DNA of 64,000 nucleotides from NCBI RefSeq assembly GCF_003590715.1, contig NZ_QQVY01000007.1, positions 1-64,000 of the forward strand. Reading direction: 5' to 3'. The stretch comes from Paracoccus sp. JM45. GTDB taxonomy: Bacteria > Pseudomonadota > Alphaproteobacteria > Rhodobacterales > Rhodobacteraceae. The position numbers were made by a program, and so were the translations under genes. Under the pieces are notes generated by a model. The model was not told where the DNA came from and ran no database searches. It saw only the letters and a program-made list of their open reading frames with translations. This document shows, one piece after another, positions 16,950 to 25,441 of this stretch (within the stretch, counting starts at the first letter, position 1; every line of letters starts with the position of its first letter).

Positions 16950-19073
16950 ATGAAAGACCTGACCACAGAAATCGTCCGGACCGAAGTTCAGGATGGTATT
17001 GGACTGATCTGTCTTGCCAAACCGCCGGTCAACGCGCTTGGCGTTCTGCTTCGCAAAGCCATTTACGATGCCTATCGCAGGTTGGCGGATGATCCTGCCG
17101 TCCGGATCATCGTTCTTTATGGTGACGGACGGCTGTTCTCGGCGGGTGCAGATATCAAGGATCTTGCGAAATCCGATATCGAACCGACATTGCCTCAGGT
17201 TCTAGGCGCGTTGCACGACAGCGAAAAGCCGGTGATTGCCGCGCTACATGGCGCGGCCTTCGGAGGTGCACTTGAGTTGGCACTTGCGGCCCATCTGCGC
17301 GTCGGCGTGCAAGGTCTGCGGATTGCCCTGCCGGAAGTCAGGCTTGGTGTGTTGCCCGGTGCGGGTGGCACGCAACGTCTGCCGCGCCTGACCGGATGTG
17401 CCGCGGCAATAGATATCATCTGTTCAGGACGCGAGGTCGAGGCGAAAGAGGCACTGGCTTTGGGGATCATTGACAGGTTGACCGATGGTCCGCCACGTGA
17501 TGCGGGACTGGCAATGGCCAAGGATGTATTGACAGGAAAACTGGTGCCGCGCCAAACCGATAAGCTGTCGGTCGCTTTCCAGCCTGAAGTTTTTGCAGCA
17601 GCGCAAAAGCGGTTATCTGGCAAACGGCCTGCGCTTCTTGCACCGGTAAAAGCACTGGAAGCAATTGCCGCATCATCCCTGCCGATCACAGATGGCCTGA
17701 CGAAAGAGCGGAAGTTGTTCAAGGACCTGATGCAAAGCGAAGAACGCGCAGGTTTGGTCCACGCCTTTTTCGCGGAACGCGCCACTGGCAAAATGCCCGA
17801 AGCTGCGGCGATGCCGCGCCAGATCAATTCCGTTGCGGTCATCGGTGGCGGCACAATGGGTGTCGGTATCGCCACGACGTTTCTGATTGCAGGATACCAC
17901 GTCCATTTAATCGAGGCACAGAGTGCACGCGTACCTTCGGCCCGCAAGGCTGTGGAACAGAACCTGAATGGCGCGCTTAAACGGGGAAAACTTGACCCAG
18001 ATACGCATCAAACTGCTTTTGAAAGGTTCACTTGCACCGATACGCTGGATGCAGTCGCAAATGCCGATCTGGTCATCGAGGCGATCTTCGAGGACATCGC
18101 AGCCAAAACCGACCTGTTTGCGAAACTTGATGTCATATGTAAGCCGGGTGCAATTCTGGCGACCAATACCTCCTATCTTGATGTGAACCTGATCGCTGCG
18201 GCAACGTCGCGACCCGCAGATGTGATCGGCCTGCATTTCTTTTCCCCCGCCCACATCATGCGCCTGTTAGAGGTCGTAGTTGCCGATGCAACCGCGCCGG
18301 ATTGTGTCGCGACGGCTTTTCTTTTGGCGCGAAAGCTTGGGAAGGTTCCAGTGCGGGCAACGGTCTGCGACGGTTTCATCGGCAACCGTATCCTGACCAG
18401 ATATCGACGCGCCGCCGATTACCTTTTGCTTGATGGGGCCAGCTTCGAAGATATCGACCGGGCACTGGAAGATTTCGGCTTTGCGATGGGGCCTTTTGCC
18501 GTCTCGGACCTGGCGGGACTGGATATTGCCAAAGCCACGCGCGACCGCAAAGCGGCAGACCGCCCGCCGGAAGAACGATATTCAAGGATCGCCGATCTGA
18601 TCTGTGAAAGCGGTTGGTACGGGCGGAAATCATGCCGCGGATATTATGTCTACGATGGCGACGAACCGCGACAGGTCAATCCTGATGTCACTGCCATCGT
18701 CGACAACGAAAGGCGGGCCATCGGGTCTGAACCGCGACAGTTTACAAACGAAGACATCGTTGACCGTTGCCTGACGGCAATGATCGCGGAAGCCGTATCC
18801 GTCCTGCAAGAGGGTATCGCCCTTGGTCCCGTTGATATCGATGCGGTCGAACTCTTTGGATATGGCTTTCCCCGCCATCGCGGTGGTCCGATGTTTCAGG
18901 CTGATCGGATCGGCCCAGCTACCCTGATCGCACGGATCGAAGCATACGCGCATGAGGATCCCCAGTTCTGGCAGGTGCCGCAACTGCTGCGCGATATAGC
19001 GCGTGAAGGTCATAGCTTTGCCACATTGAATGAACAGCGCATCGCAATGTTCGAGAAAGGAAATAAAACATGA
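16950..19073 (+). CDS. Enoyl-CoA hydratase/3-hydroxyacyl-CoA dehydrogenase (FadB/FadJ-like)
   Basis: This 707-residue bifunctional beta-oxidation enzyme has a crotonase domain at residues 1-190. Both catalytic Glu blocks are kept (FGGALELALAAHLR, LPEVRLGVLPGAGGTQRLPR). The NAD-binding domain follows from about 290 (VAVIGGGTMGVGIATTFL), with the catalytic His in LHFFSPAHIMRLLEVV. Two C-terminal 3-hydroxyacyl-CoA dehydrogenase segments end with PRHRGGPMFQAD. It hydrates the enoyl-CoA and oxidises the 3-hydroxyacyl-CoA to supply the thiolase encoded just upstream. Its stop overlaps the kinase start by 4 bp, so the two are translationally coupled. Confidence 0.93.
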   Translation: MKDLTTEIVRTEVQDGIGLICLAKPPVNALGVLLRKAIYDAYRRLADDPAVRIIVLYGDGRLFSAGADIKDLAKSDIEPTLPQVLGALHDSEKPVIAALHGAAFGGALELALAAHLRVGVQGLRIALPEVRLGVLPGAGGTQRLPRLTGCAAAIDIICSGREVEAKEALALGIIDRLTDGPPRDAGLAMAKDVLTGKLVPRQTDKLSVAFQPEVFAAAQKRLSGKRPALLAPVKALEAIAASSLPITDGLTKERKLFKDLMQSEERAGLVHAFFAERATGKMPEAAAMPRQINSVAVIGGGTMGVGIATTFLIAGYHVHLIEAQSARVPSARKAVEQNLNGALKRGKLDPDTHQTAFERFTCTDTLDAVANADLVIEAIFEDIAAKTDLFAKLDVICKPGAILATNTSYLDVNLIAAATSRPADVIGLHFFSPAHIMRLLEVVVADATAPDCVATAFLLARKLGKVPVRATVCDGFIGNRILTRYRRAADYLLLDGASFEDIDRALEDFGFAMGPFAVSDLAGLDIAKATRDRKAADRPPEERYSRIADLICESGWYGRKSCRGYYVYDGDEPRQVNPDVTAIVDNERRAIGSEPRQFTNEDIVDRCLTAMIAEAVSVLQEGIALGPVDIDAVELFGYGFPRHRGGPMFQADRIGPATLIARIEAYAHEDPQFWQVPQLLRDIAREGHSFATLNEQRIAMFEKGNKT

Positions 19074-20125
19074 GCGAAAACGGCGGTCCTCCTCTGGTCG
19101 ATGTCAGTGCCGCGCTTAGTTTTGACGAGCGTGCGTTGAAAATTTATTTGCAAGATAAGCTTCCGGATTTTGAAGGCGACCTTACGGTTCGCCAGTTCAA
19201 TGCGGGACAAAGCAATCCGACTTATCAGCTGGCAATCGGTCAGCGAAAATACGTCCTGCGGAAAAAGCCCCCCGGTACGTTGTTGCCATCCGCACATGCC
19301 GTCGATCGCGAGTTTCGTGTGATGGATGCGTTAAGGGATACTCCTGTTCCCGTTCCGCGAATGCTGCATCTTAGTCAGGATCCATCCGTTATCGGCAGCG
19401 ATTTTTATGTCATGGAAATGGTCGAGGGCCGTGTCTTCCACGATCCTAGTCTGCCTGATCAGACGCCCGATGAACGCAGGGCGTTCTATCACAGCTTTAT
19501 CAAAGCACTTGCAGATCTTCACGCAGTCAATCCCGAAGCGATTGGCCTGGCAGATTTCGGACGACCCACGGGCTTTCTGTCCAGACAGGTCCAGCGTTGG
19601 AGCAAGCAGTACGTCGCGACTGAAACCGAAACGATCGCCGCGATGGACAAACTGATGGAGTGGCTTCCTGCCAATTTACCCGACGATGACGAGGCGTCGA
19701 TCGTGCATGGTGATTACCGGCCGGGCAATGCAATTGTAGGAGCGAAATCCCCAGAGGTTCTGGCGTTACTGGACTGGGAACTATGCACCCTTGGCCACCC
19801 CTTGGCCGACCTTGGCTATATGTGCGCGAACTATCACGCGGAGAGTTTGCCGACAGGCCGCTTCAAAGGTCTTGATTTCAAAGCCCTCGGCATTCCGACA
19901 GAGCAAGAGTTTCTGGACCTTTACTGTCACTATTCGGGACGTAAGAAAATCACCAACCATCTGTTTTTCGTGGTATTTTCATTTTTCCGAAGCGCCGCAA
20001 TCATACAGGGCGTCTATAAGCGCGGACTGGCAGGAAATGCGTCGTCACATCGTGCACTTGAGCTGGGGCATCTGGCACGTGTTAGGGCCGAGAATGCGTG
20101 GAATATTGTTGATAGGTATATGTAG
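19070..20125 (+). CDS. APH-family phosphotransferase, ACAD11-type acyl-CoA kinase
   Basis: This 351-residue protein closely matches the N-terminal kinase domain of ACAD10/11 and bacterial LvaA-like kinases. Visible marks are FNAGQSNPTYQL, YVLRKKPPGTLLPSAHAVDR, the catalytic loop VHGDYRPGNAIVG, the metal Asp in LLDWELCTLGHPLADLGYM, and FFRSAAIIQGVYKRG. The family phosphorylates the hydroxyl of 4-hydroxyacyl-CoA esters so that a partner dehydrogenase-like enzyme can remove it. The partner (10514) is in the same operon. In animals both domains are one protein; here they are separate genes at opposite ends. It is the last gene of the operon. Annotation as aminoglycoside phosphotransferase would be misleading. 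Confidence 0.9.
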   Translation: MSENGGPPLVDVSAALSFDERALKIYLQDKLPDFEGDLTVRQFNAGQSNPTYQLAIGQRKYVLRKKPPGTLLPSAHAVDREFRVMDALRDTPVPVPRMLHLSQDPSVIGSDFYVMEMVEGRVFHDPSLPDQTPDERRAFYHSFIKALADLHAVNPEAIGLADFGRPTGFLSRQVQRWSKQYVATETETIAAMDKLMEWLPANLPDDDEASIVHGDYRPGNAIVGAKSPEVLALLDWELCTLGHPLADLGYMCANYHAESLPTGRFKGLDFKALGIPTEQEFLDLYCHYSGRKKITNHLFFVVFSFFRSAAIIQGVYKRGLAGNASSHRALELGHLARVRAENAWNIVDRYM

Positions 20126-20272
20126 TATCATGTTCTTCAATATCGTTCGGCTTTTTGAAAATTGCACGGCTTATAGGTCAAGATTTTCGGACATTAGCGC
20201 TGGAGTATGGCGGCGTGTTGCTAGGTCATGTTGACAAATGGCAGATACAGAGACGGATTGATGTGTTATCTA

Positions 20273-21125
20273 GGGCCCGTGGACAATCATACTTCCCATA
20301 GGTTTTGATTTCTGATTCAAATCTCCTAAACGGAGGTTGGGATGAACGAGCAGCGCTTTGTGGTGACGGATCGTGTGTGGCGGCGGCTTGAGCCGCATTT
20401 GCCGGGAAAAGCCAGCGACGCGGGGGCTACGGCAAATGATAACCGTCTGTTTCTGGAAGCGGTGTTCTGGCGCGTTCGCACCGGGTCTCCATGGCGCGAT
20501 CTGCCGCCCGCCTTCGGCAACTGGAACAGCCAGTTCCGCCGCTTCCGCAGATGGGCGAAAGCAGGGGTTTTCGAGAGCCTTTTCATAGCCATGAGTGGTG
20601 ACCCCGACCTTGACTATGCCCTCATCGACGGCACCATCGTTCAGGTTGACCAAAAGGCAACCGGCGCAAAAGGGGGACTCAGGCTCAGGCCATCGGACGC
20701 TCGCGTGGCGGTCTGACGACTAAAATCGTCGCGCTTGTGGATGCGCTCGGCAATCTAATCCGTTTCCTATTATTGCCTGGGCAGGCACATGACACAAAAG
20801 GCGTCGCGCCTCTGATCCGTAACGTTCCCTTCGGGGCTCTTCTGGCAGACAAAGCGTTTGACGCGAACTGGCTCCTGGAAGAACTGGATGCACGTGGGGC
20901 AAGCGCCGTGATCCCACCGAAATCAAACCGAAATCAAACCGAAAGCAACAAGCGCAACTACGACGCAGACGCTTACAAGTGGCGCCATATGGTTGAAAAC
21001 TACTTCGCAAAGATCAAGGAATTCCGAGGTATAGCAACACGCTATGACAAGACCGATTGCAGCTACACTGCCAATTGGAACCTCGCCGCAGCCCTGATTG
21101 CTTCAAGATGAATGTCCACGGGCCC
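20273..21125 (+). mobile_element. IS5-family (IS427-like) element, copy 2
   Basis: This 853-bp element is bounded by 18-bp terminal repeats starting GGGCCCGTGGAC (left, 20273) and ending GTCCACGGGCCC (right, 21125), with one mismatch between ends. It is flanked CTA/TAG, consistent with a TA duplication inside a CTAG target. It is 12 bp longer than copy 3 because AAATCAAACCGA is tandemly repeated near 20922-20945. The orientation equals that of copies 1 and 3. Confidence 0.93.
20342..21111 (+). CDS. IS5-family transposase, two frames joined by -1 frameshift
   Basis: Frame 1 (20342-20716) holds the DUF4096-like N-terminus: FVVTDRVWRRLEPHLPGK, GSPWRDLPPAFGNWNSQFRR and the first catalytic Asp in ALIDGTIVQV. 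Frame 2 (to 21111) holds ADKAFDANWLLEELDARG and the Glu block VENYFAKIKEFRGIA. The frames overlap. Around 20672 the run GCAAAAGGGGGACTC allows a -1 slip (A AAA GGG), after which the reading continues as QAIGRSRGGLTTK, the usual continuous wording of the family. Fusion by programmed frameshifting is normal for this IS group. A 4-residue insertion (NQTE) comes from the 12-bp duplication. GGAGGTTGGG precedes the start. Confidence 0.88.
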
Positions 21126-21130
21126 TAGGA

Positions 21131-21576
21131 GTTGTTCCAGAAAACGATCCGCTGAATCATTTTCCCACAGGACGGTCTTGAGCGTCCGAAACCCTGGCGC
21201 GAAGCCCCCCTTTAGCGCCCGCAGGCTGATGGTATCCGCGAATCACGGTGCTACCAACCATTTGAAAAGCATCTGGCGCAGCCCTGCTCTCGTTCAGGGC
21301 ATCCATGATCTACTCCCAGAAACCTGCCAGTGTCAGCGCCGGAACTGTCGGGAAACACTGGACCACTTGCCAAATTCCTCCGGCAGATCGCGCCATGGCG
21401 AGCCAGTTCTGGCAATCCAGAAAACCCCATCAAGAACAAGGCGACGATTGGTTGGTTTGCGTCCGTTCGGTGCGCGGACAGTGCGAATGATATGTTCAAA
21501 GAACATCCATTCCTCGTCCCGCATGAGGTTTCGTACCAAGCTGGCTTCCTCTGCAGATACCAGCTTTAAACACATT
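21131..21576 (-). pseudogene. IS5-family transposase relic (N-terminal and central pieces)
   Basis: The piece from 21575 down to 21333 encodes LVSAEEASLVRNLMRDEEW, RRLVLDGVFWIARTGSPWRDLPEEFGKW and SSVSRQFRR, the N-terminal domain of an IS427-like transposase different from copies 1-3. Beyond 21333 the frame is broken; remnants of the joint region (KGG...) reappear in other frames near 21200. No catalytic C-terminal part remains, because copy 2 of the other IS abuts at 21125 and may have inserted here. Confidence 0.75.
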
Positions 21577-21639
21577 TATTCCTAGACGTGAATCCTTTTT
21601 GCTAACAGATACTAAGCTGGACTGATTTTCGTCGAGTAT

Positions 21640-21915
21640 CTGTGTTTGTAAAATGGTCTGGAACTAAACACGTCAAAGGTACGATGAAGGCCTTTGTTGC
21701 TCGCGGTGGCGCAGTTCGTTTGAGAGGGGTGTTGATGCGGACAACACATCTGAGCAGTGCCTGCTAAACCTCATCGATGCCGTCGATAACGGCGGTCAAA
21801 CCCATGCTATCCCGCGATCAATCCAGATCAACAGCGATCCGTGTTGTTTCAAGCTTCTACTGTCAGCCGACCAGTGCGTGGTCTTATACTTCCTGGGGGC
21901 CTGAACGATCATACC
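21640..21915 (-). pseudogene. IS5-family (IS903-like) transposase N-terminal relic
   Basis: Reverse-strand translation from about 21908 gives PRKYKTTHWSADSRSLKQHG then SLLIWIDRGIAWV. This matches the conserved N-terminus (KYKTTNW...ALKRRGSLTIWFD) of IS903-like transposases. A stop follows and the rest is not recognisable. The stretch 21577-21640 and 21916-22067 around it shows nothing else that I can support. Confidence 0.55.
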
Positions 21916-22067
21916 ATGCAATTATCATGCAAATTTGCGAAATGCCCCCCCCAATGGCTTTTGTGCAACAAAGCCTTAACGAAACCTCTTCCATATTCAT
22001 ATAACTCGAATGAGGCTAACGCATGTTCTGAATAAACGAACATGCAATATAGAATTTCGATATAGGT

Positions 22068-23321
22068 TTATTTGGGCGACGCTGCAGCGAAATATCGATC
22101 TATGCATTTCGACACATGCGCATTGATCATTTCAACCGGATTGCATGGTGCCGATCCGAATTCGAAAGCTCCGAAATATTGTGAAATGATCGGAGCAGGA
22201 AGATCGGCATGTGACAGGTTTTCAAGCATAAGCTGCAACGCTTCGGCGATTTGAGGATCGCCCCAGTAGTAGCGGATCCGGTCGCTATAGCTATAGATCT
22301 TCTGGAACTCGACCTCATTGGGGGTGCCGCTGTAATAGTCAGCCCAATAGCCGTCTTTTTCATTCATCCGGCGTTCGATAATCGCGCGGATGTCCGAGGG
22401 GCTTTCTGGTGCAATCGCGTCCTCGACATGTGACAGGGCATAAACGGCTTCACGAAACCGGAATGTCAGTTCTGGGCCAACCTTAAGAAAGAAGAAATGT
22501 CCCGCAACCAGCTGTTGAAGCGCTTTGGTGGGTTGGTAATCGGTGGAATGGGCCTCGAAGGTCATGCCGGGTTCTGTCAGGATCGACTGGCACAGCGTTT
22601 GTGCCGCGCCCGCGTCGAATGGATAAACGCGACTATGACCAAAATCGACCCCAGGCTGGGTGACGACAGAGACGATGCGGTCCCATGCCGTGTGCAAGCC
22701 GCGGGCTGTGAAAGCATCGCGATGCGTTGAAATCGTATCCTTGAAGCGACTTACCGAGGTTACGTCAAGAGCTTCGGGTTCCTCCGTCTCACCGCCGGGA
22801 ACCGGGACTTCGGTTCCAATAATGTAGATCAGTTTGCCGGGGTCTGGCGCATGTTTTTCGGCAATTTCACACAAATCGGCAGCCCGTTCTGCAATAAGTT
22901 CAAAGCTTGGGCTTGCTTCGCCGCCAAGGGCCATGCTGGCGTCAAGATGGATTTTCGTGAAGCCTGCGGATACGTAATCCTTCACCAGAACGCGGGCTTT
23001 TTCCATTGCGAGCGCTGCGGGCTCTTTGCGCCAGGGATTAGGGCCAAGGTGGTCACCACCTAGAATAAGCTGGCTTTGAGGCACGCCGAATTCTGCGGCC
23101 ATATCGGCAATCCACGCCATGAAATCGGCAGGCCGCATGCCGGTATAGCCGCCGTCCTGATTGACCTGATTGCAGGTTGCTTCGATCACAGTCAAATGAC
23201 CAGAGGTTTTCGCCGATTTAAGGATCGCGCGCAGGACATGTTCATTTGCCGTACAAAAACACGGAAGGCCAACTGTCTCGCCATCACGGTTGCGGGAAAT
23301 CAGGTCCTGTACAACGCTCAT
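22068..23321 (-). CDS. PF08013-family protein: D-tagatose-6-phosphate 4-epimerase or GatZ/KbaZ subunit
   Basis: This 417-residue protein is full length for the GatZ/KbaZ/AgaZ family. It shows GLPCFCTANEHVLRAILKSA, VIEATCNQVNQDGGYTGMRP, LILGGDHLGPNPW, FTKIHLDASMALGGE and FEAHSTDYQPTKALQQLV. In enterobacteria such proteins are the non-catalytic partner of tagatose-bisphosphate aldolase. In Agrobacterium, however, a PF08013 member epimerises D-tagatose 6-phosphate to D-fructose 6-phosphate. No catalytic partner (GatY/KbaY) is encoded here, and a PfkB kinase and a PF00107 dehydrogenase are neighbours, so the epimerase role is preferred. Its start overlaps the kinase stop by 4 bp. Confidence 0.88.
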   Translation of the reverse strand: MSVVQDLISRNRDGETVGLPCFCTANEHVLRAILKSAKTSGHLTVIEATCNQVNQDGGYTGMRPADFMAWIADMAAEFGVPQSQLILGGDHLGPNPWRKEPAALAMEKARVLVKDYVSAGFTKIHLDASMALGGEASPSFELIAERAADLCEIAEKHAPDPGKLIYIIGTEVPVPGGETEEPEALDVTSVSRFKDTISTHRDAFTARGLHTAWDRIVSVVTQPGVDFGHSRVYPFDAGAAQTLCQSILTEPGMTFEAHSTDYQPTKALQQLVAGHFFFLKVGPELTFRFREAVYALSHVEDAIAPESPSDIRAIIERRMNEKDGYWADYYSGTPNEVEFQKIYSYSDRIRYYWGDPQIAEALQLMLENLSHADLPAPIISQYFGAFEFGSAPCNPVEMINAHVSKCIDRYFAAASPK

Positions 23322-24274
23322 GCGACTGTCTCCGGTTTGGCTTGTTCAAGAAAATCGGCAATTTCGGCGGGCGATGAATTGCCCTCCATCGGACCACGAC
23401 GGGTTACGGCAATGGCACCGGCTGCATTCGCCTGAATGCCGGCGGTTTCAAGTGAGGCCCCTTGAGCAAGGAGCGATACGAATGTTCCGCAAAAGCAGTC
23501 GCCCGCACCGGTCGGGTCGATTTCGTCAACTGGATGACCGGCAAGGTCATAACGTTCATCACCGCTTACCACAGTGATGCCGTCCGCACCGCGTTTGATC
23601 ACAAGAATCTTGGCATTTTCTGCAAATAGTCTTTCAACGGCGGCATCTTCGTCCACGTCGGGAAACAGAAACCCGAGATCGCTTGTACTGGGCATCAGGC
23701 AATAGGCACGTTCTATAACCTCCGCCAGCGCAGTACGCACAACATCGTCGTCCATCAGGGCCGGACGCGCATTAGGATCACAGATGATCTTGCCACCCGC
23801 ATTATCGACCTGATGCACAAGGTCCATGATCACATCGCGCATCTTCGCATTGCCAAGCGATGCGGCGGACACGTGAAGCCAGGCGTTGGCGGGATCAAAC
23901 AATTCCGCTGGGGCTGTAAAGTGATCCGCTGCATTTCCTGTCATATGATGGATGAAGTCACGATTGCCGTCGCTGTAATAAGAGACAAAGGCCACTCCGG
24001 TTGGCATGCCGTCGTTCACCGTCACCCCGGACGTGCCAACACCATTCGCCTCTAGCCGGTCAAGGACGCAGCGACCGAAGCCGTCATTGCCCACACCGCC
24101 GATCATCACAGTTGCCGCGCCCATTCGTGCGGCCTGATCCAGAAAAATTGCCGGTGCCCCGCTGGGATATGGGCCTGAATATTCACCAACCCGTGCCAAG
24201 CCACAGTTCTGACGATGGGACACGAACTCGACCAAAATCTCGCCCGCTGTAACAATGACCGGATTATTTGACAT
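23318..24274 (-). CDS. PfkB-family sugar kinase (probable tagatose kinase)
   Basis: This 318-residue ribokinase-type enzyme begins PVIVTAGEILVEFVSHRQN. The N-terminal glycine-rich block YPSGAPAIFLDQAARMGAATVMIGGVGNDGFGR is split by a few atypical residues. The C-terminal PfkB signature DPTGAGDCFCGTFVSLLAQG carries the catalytic Asp. The start at 24274 is chosen because GGAGAG precedes it; the frame is open further upstream to 24319, but that part lies over the operator. It phosphorylates a ketohexose, by context D-tagatose, at C6, feeding the downstream epimerase. First gene of a two-gene operon divergent from lacI. Confidence 0.87.
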   Translation of the reverse strand: MSNNPVIVTAGEILVEFVSHRQNCGLARVGEYSGPYPSGAPAIFLDQAARMGAATVMIGGVGNDGFGRCVLDRLEANGVGTSGVTVNDGMPTGVAFVSYYSDGNRDFIHHMTGNAADHFTAPAELFDPANAWLHVSAASLGNAKMRDVIMDLVHQVDNAGGKIICDPNARPALMDDDVVRTALAEVIERAYCLMPSTSDLGFLFPDVDEDAAVERLFAENAKILVIKRGADGITVVSGDERYDLAGHPVDEIDPTGAGDCFCGTFVSLLAQGASLETAGIQANAAGAIAVTRRGPMEGNSSPAEIADFLEQAKPETVA

Positions 24275-24310
24275 GACGCGACTCTCCATTTCGGGCTGGA
24301 ATAGCAAAGT

Positions 24311-24328
24311 TTTTTTCACGTGTCAAAA
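24311..24328. promoter_or_regulatory. Candidate LacI-family operator O1
   Basis: An 18-bp imperfect palindrome centred on CACGTG (24317-24322), with T-rich left and A-rich right arms (two mismatched pairs), lies 37 bp upstream of the kinase start and 67 bp upstream of lacI. A matching site occurs at 25525-25542 on the other side of lacI, which supports both being binding sites of the 24395 product. Confidence 0.6.
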
Positions 24329-24394
24329 ATACTTTGTGTCAACGGTCTGATTATGCGCTATCAACCCGAGTATTAAGCGATTGACGGGTGCAGA

Positions 24395-25441
24395 GTGACG
24401 AAGCCGCGCATAAACACGATGAAAGAACTTTCAGTTGCAATCGGGATTTCCCGACCCACATTGGCACGCTATTTTGAGGATCCATCCTCGGTGCGTCCGA
24501 CAACTGCGGCGAAAATTCAGGTTGCTTTGTCCAAGGTGGATTACGTTTATAATTTTCTGGCGACACGGCAGAACCGCAAGTCGACTGGTATAATCGGGGT
24601 CATCATCCCCCATTATAAAGACCTGTTTTTCGCGAGCTTACTTGACACCATTGAAGATACGGCCCGCGATGCCGGATTTACGATCATCACCCAAAGCTCG
24701 CAGGGGGATCCTGCGATCGAGGCCCAAGCCGTTGGCAAACTGCGATCCATGACCGTTGATGGCGCGATCATCACCGCTTTGGGCTTTGCAAGTGACATAG
24801 CGGCATTTTCGGCAGCCAGTCAGGATTTTCCGCTGGTCTTTGCCGACTCGCGCCCTAGCACCGAAATTGCAGGTGCTGATTTCGTCGGTACAGACAACGA
24901 CCAGAGCATCGGCGCAATAGTTCAATACCTATGCAGAACCGGAAAGCCCCCTGTTTTTCTTGGTATGCCTCGCCTGAATTCCAACGCGCAAGAACGCGAA
25001 GTTGCCTATCGATCATATGCGCATAAGCTGGGTTTCGAGCCGCATCTTATAAAAGGTGATGACTCTGCTGCTTCTTGGCGGTTCGAGGAATACAGCTTTA
25101 ACCTATTGGACCGATATTTCAGCCTTGGCCGCTATACCGATGTCACCATCCTCTGTGCAAACGACCGACTTGCGATCGGTGCAATGCGTGCGGCGAACAA
25201 GCATGGTTTGTTTGCGAACCATCTTGGTCAGGCTGGCGGCTTCCGCATTGCGGGGCATGATGATTATTCTATGGCTGAATATGTTAACCCGACATTGACG
25301 ACTGTCGCGCAGAACGTAGACCTTATCGGACAACAAGCTGTCCGGCTTTTAGTTGACCGGATCAGGGGTGGACGTCAGGCCGGTCCGGTTAATATGCGAT
25401 TGGAGGGCGCATTGAAGATACGGAATTCAACCAGAGCATAG
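24395..25441 (+). CDS. LacI-family transcriptional regulator
   Basis: This 348-residue protein has the LacI helix-turn-helix in residues 9-30 (MKELSVAIGISRPTLARYFE) and hinge wording VDYVYNFLATRQNRKSTG. The periplasmic-binding-like sugar domain starts at TGIIGVIIPHYKDLFFASLL and runs to residue 345. The annotated start is GTG (24395); ATG at 24419 is an alternative but would begin directly at the recognition helices. It sits between the kinase/epimerase operon and the dehydrogenase gene, and both promoter regions carry CACGTG-centred palindromes. It therefore most likely represses the polyol/tagatose genes until an inducer sugar binds. Confidence 0.9.
   Translation: MTKPRINTMKELSVAIGISRPTLARYFEDPSSVRPTTAAKIQVALSKVDYVYNFLATRQNRKSTGIIGVIIPHYKDLFFASLLDTIEDTARDAGFTIITQSSQGDPAIEAQAVGKLRSMTVDGAIITALGFASDIAAFSAASQDFPLVFADSRPSTEIAGADFVGTDNDQSIGAIVQYLCRTGKPPVFLGMPRLNSNAQEREVAYRSYAHKLGFEPHLIKGDDSAASWRFEEYSFNLLDRYFSLGRYTDVTILCANDRLAIGAMRAANKHGLFANHLGQAGGFRIAGHDDYSMAEYVNPTLTTVAQNVDLIGQQAVRLLVDRIRGGRQAGPVNMRLEGALKIRNSTRA

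Noticed and set aside
19070..20125. Aminoglycoside resistance kinase
   Set aside because: Only the fold is shared; the wording matches ACAD10/11-type acyl-CoA kinases and the gene is coupled to beta-oxidation genes.
21112..21585. 157-codon forward open frame after IS copy 2
   Set aside because: It is the antisense shadow of an IS5-family transposase relic whose protein motifs read on the other strand.
22068..23321. Tagatose-bisphosphate aldolase accessory subunit as a firm call
   Set aside because: The catalytic partner is absent and the neighbours match the epimerase pathway, so it is given only as the alternative.
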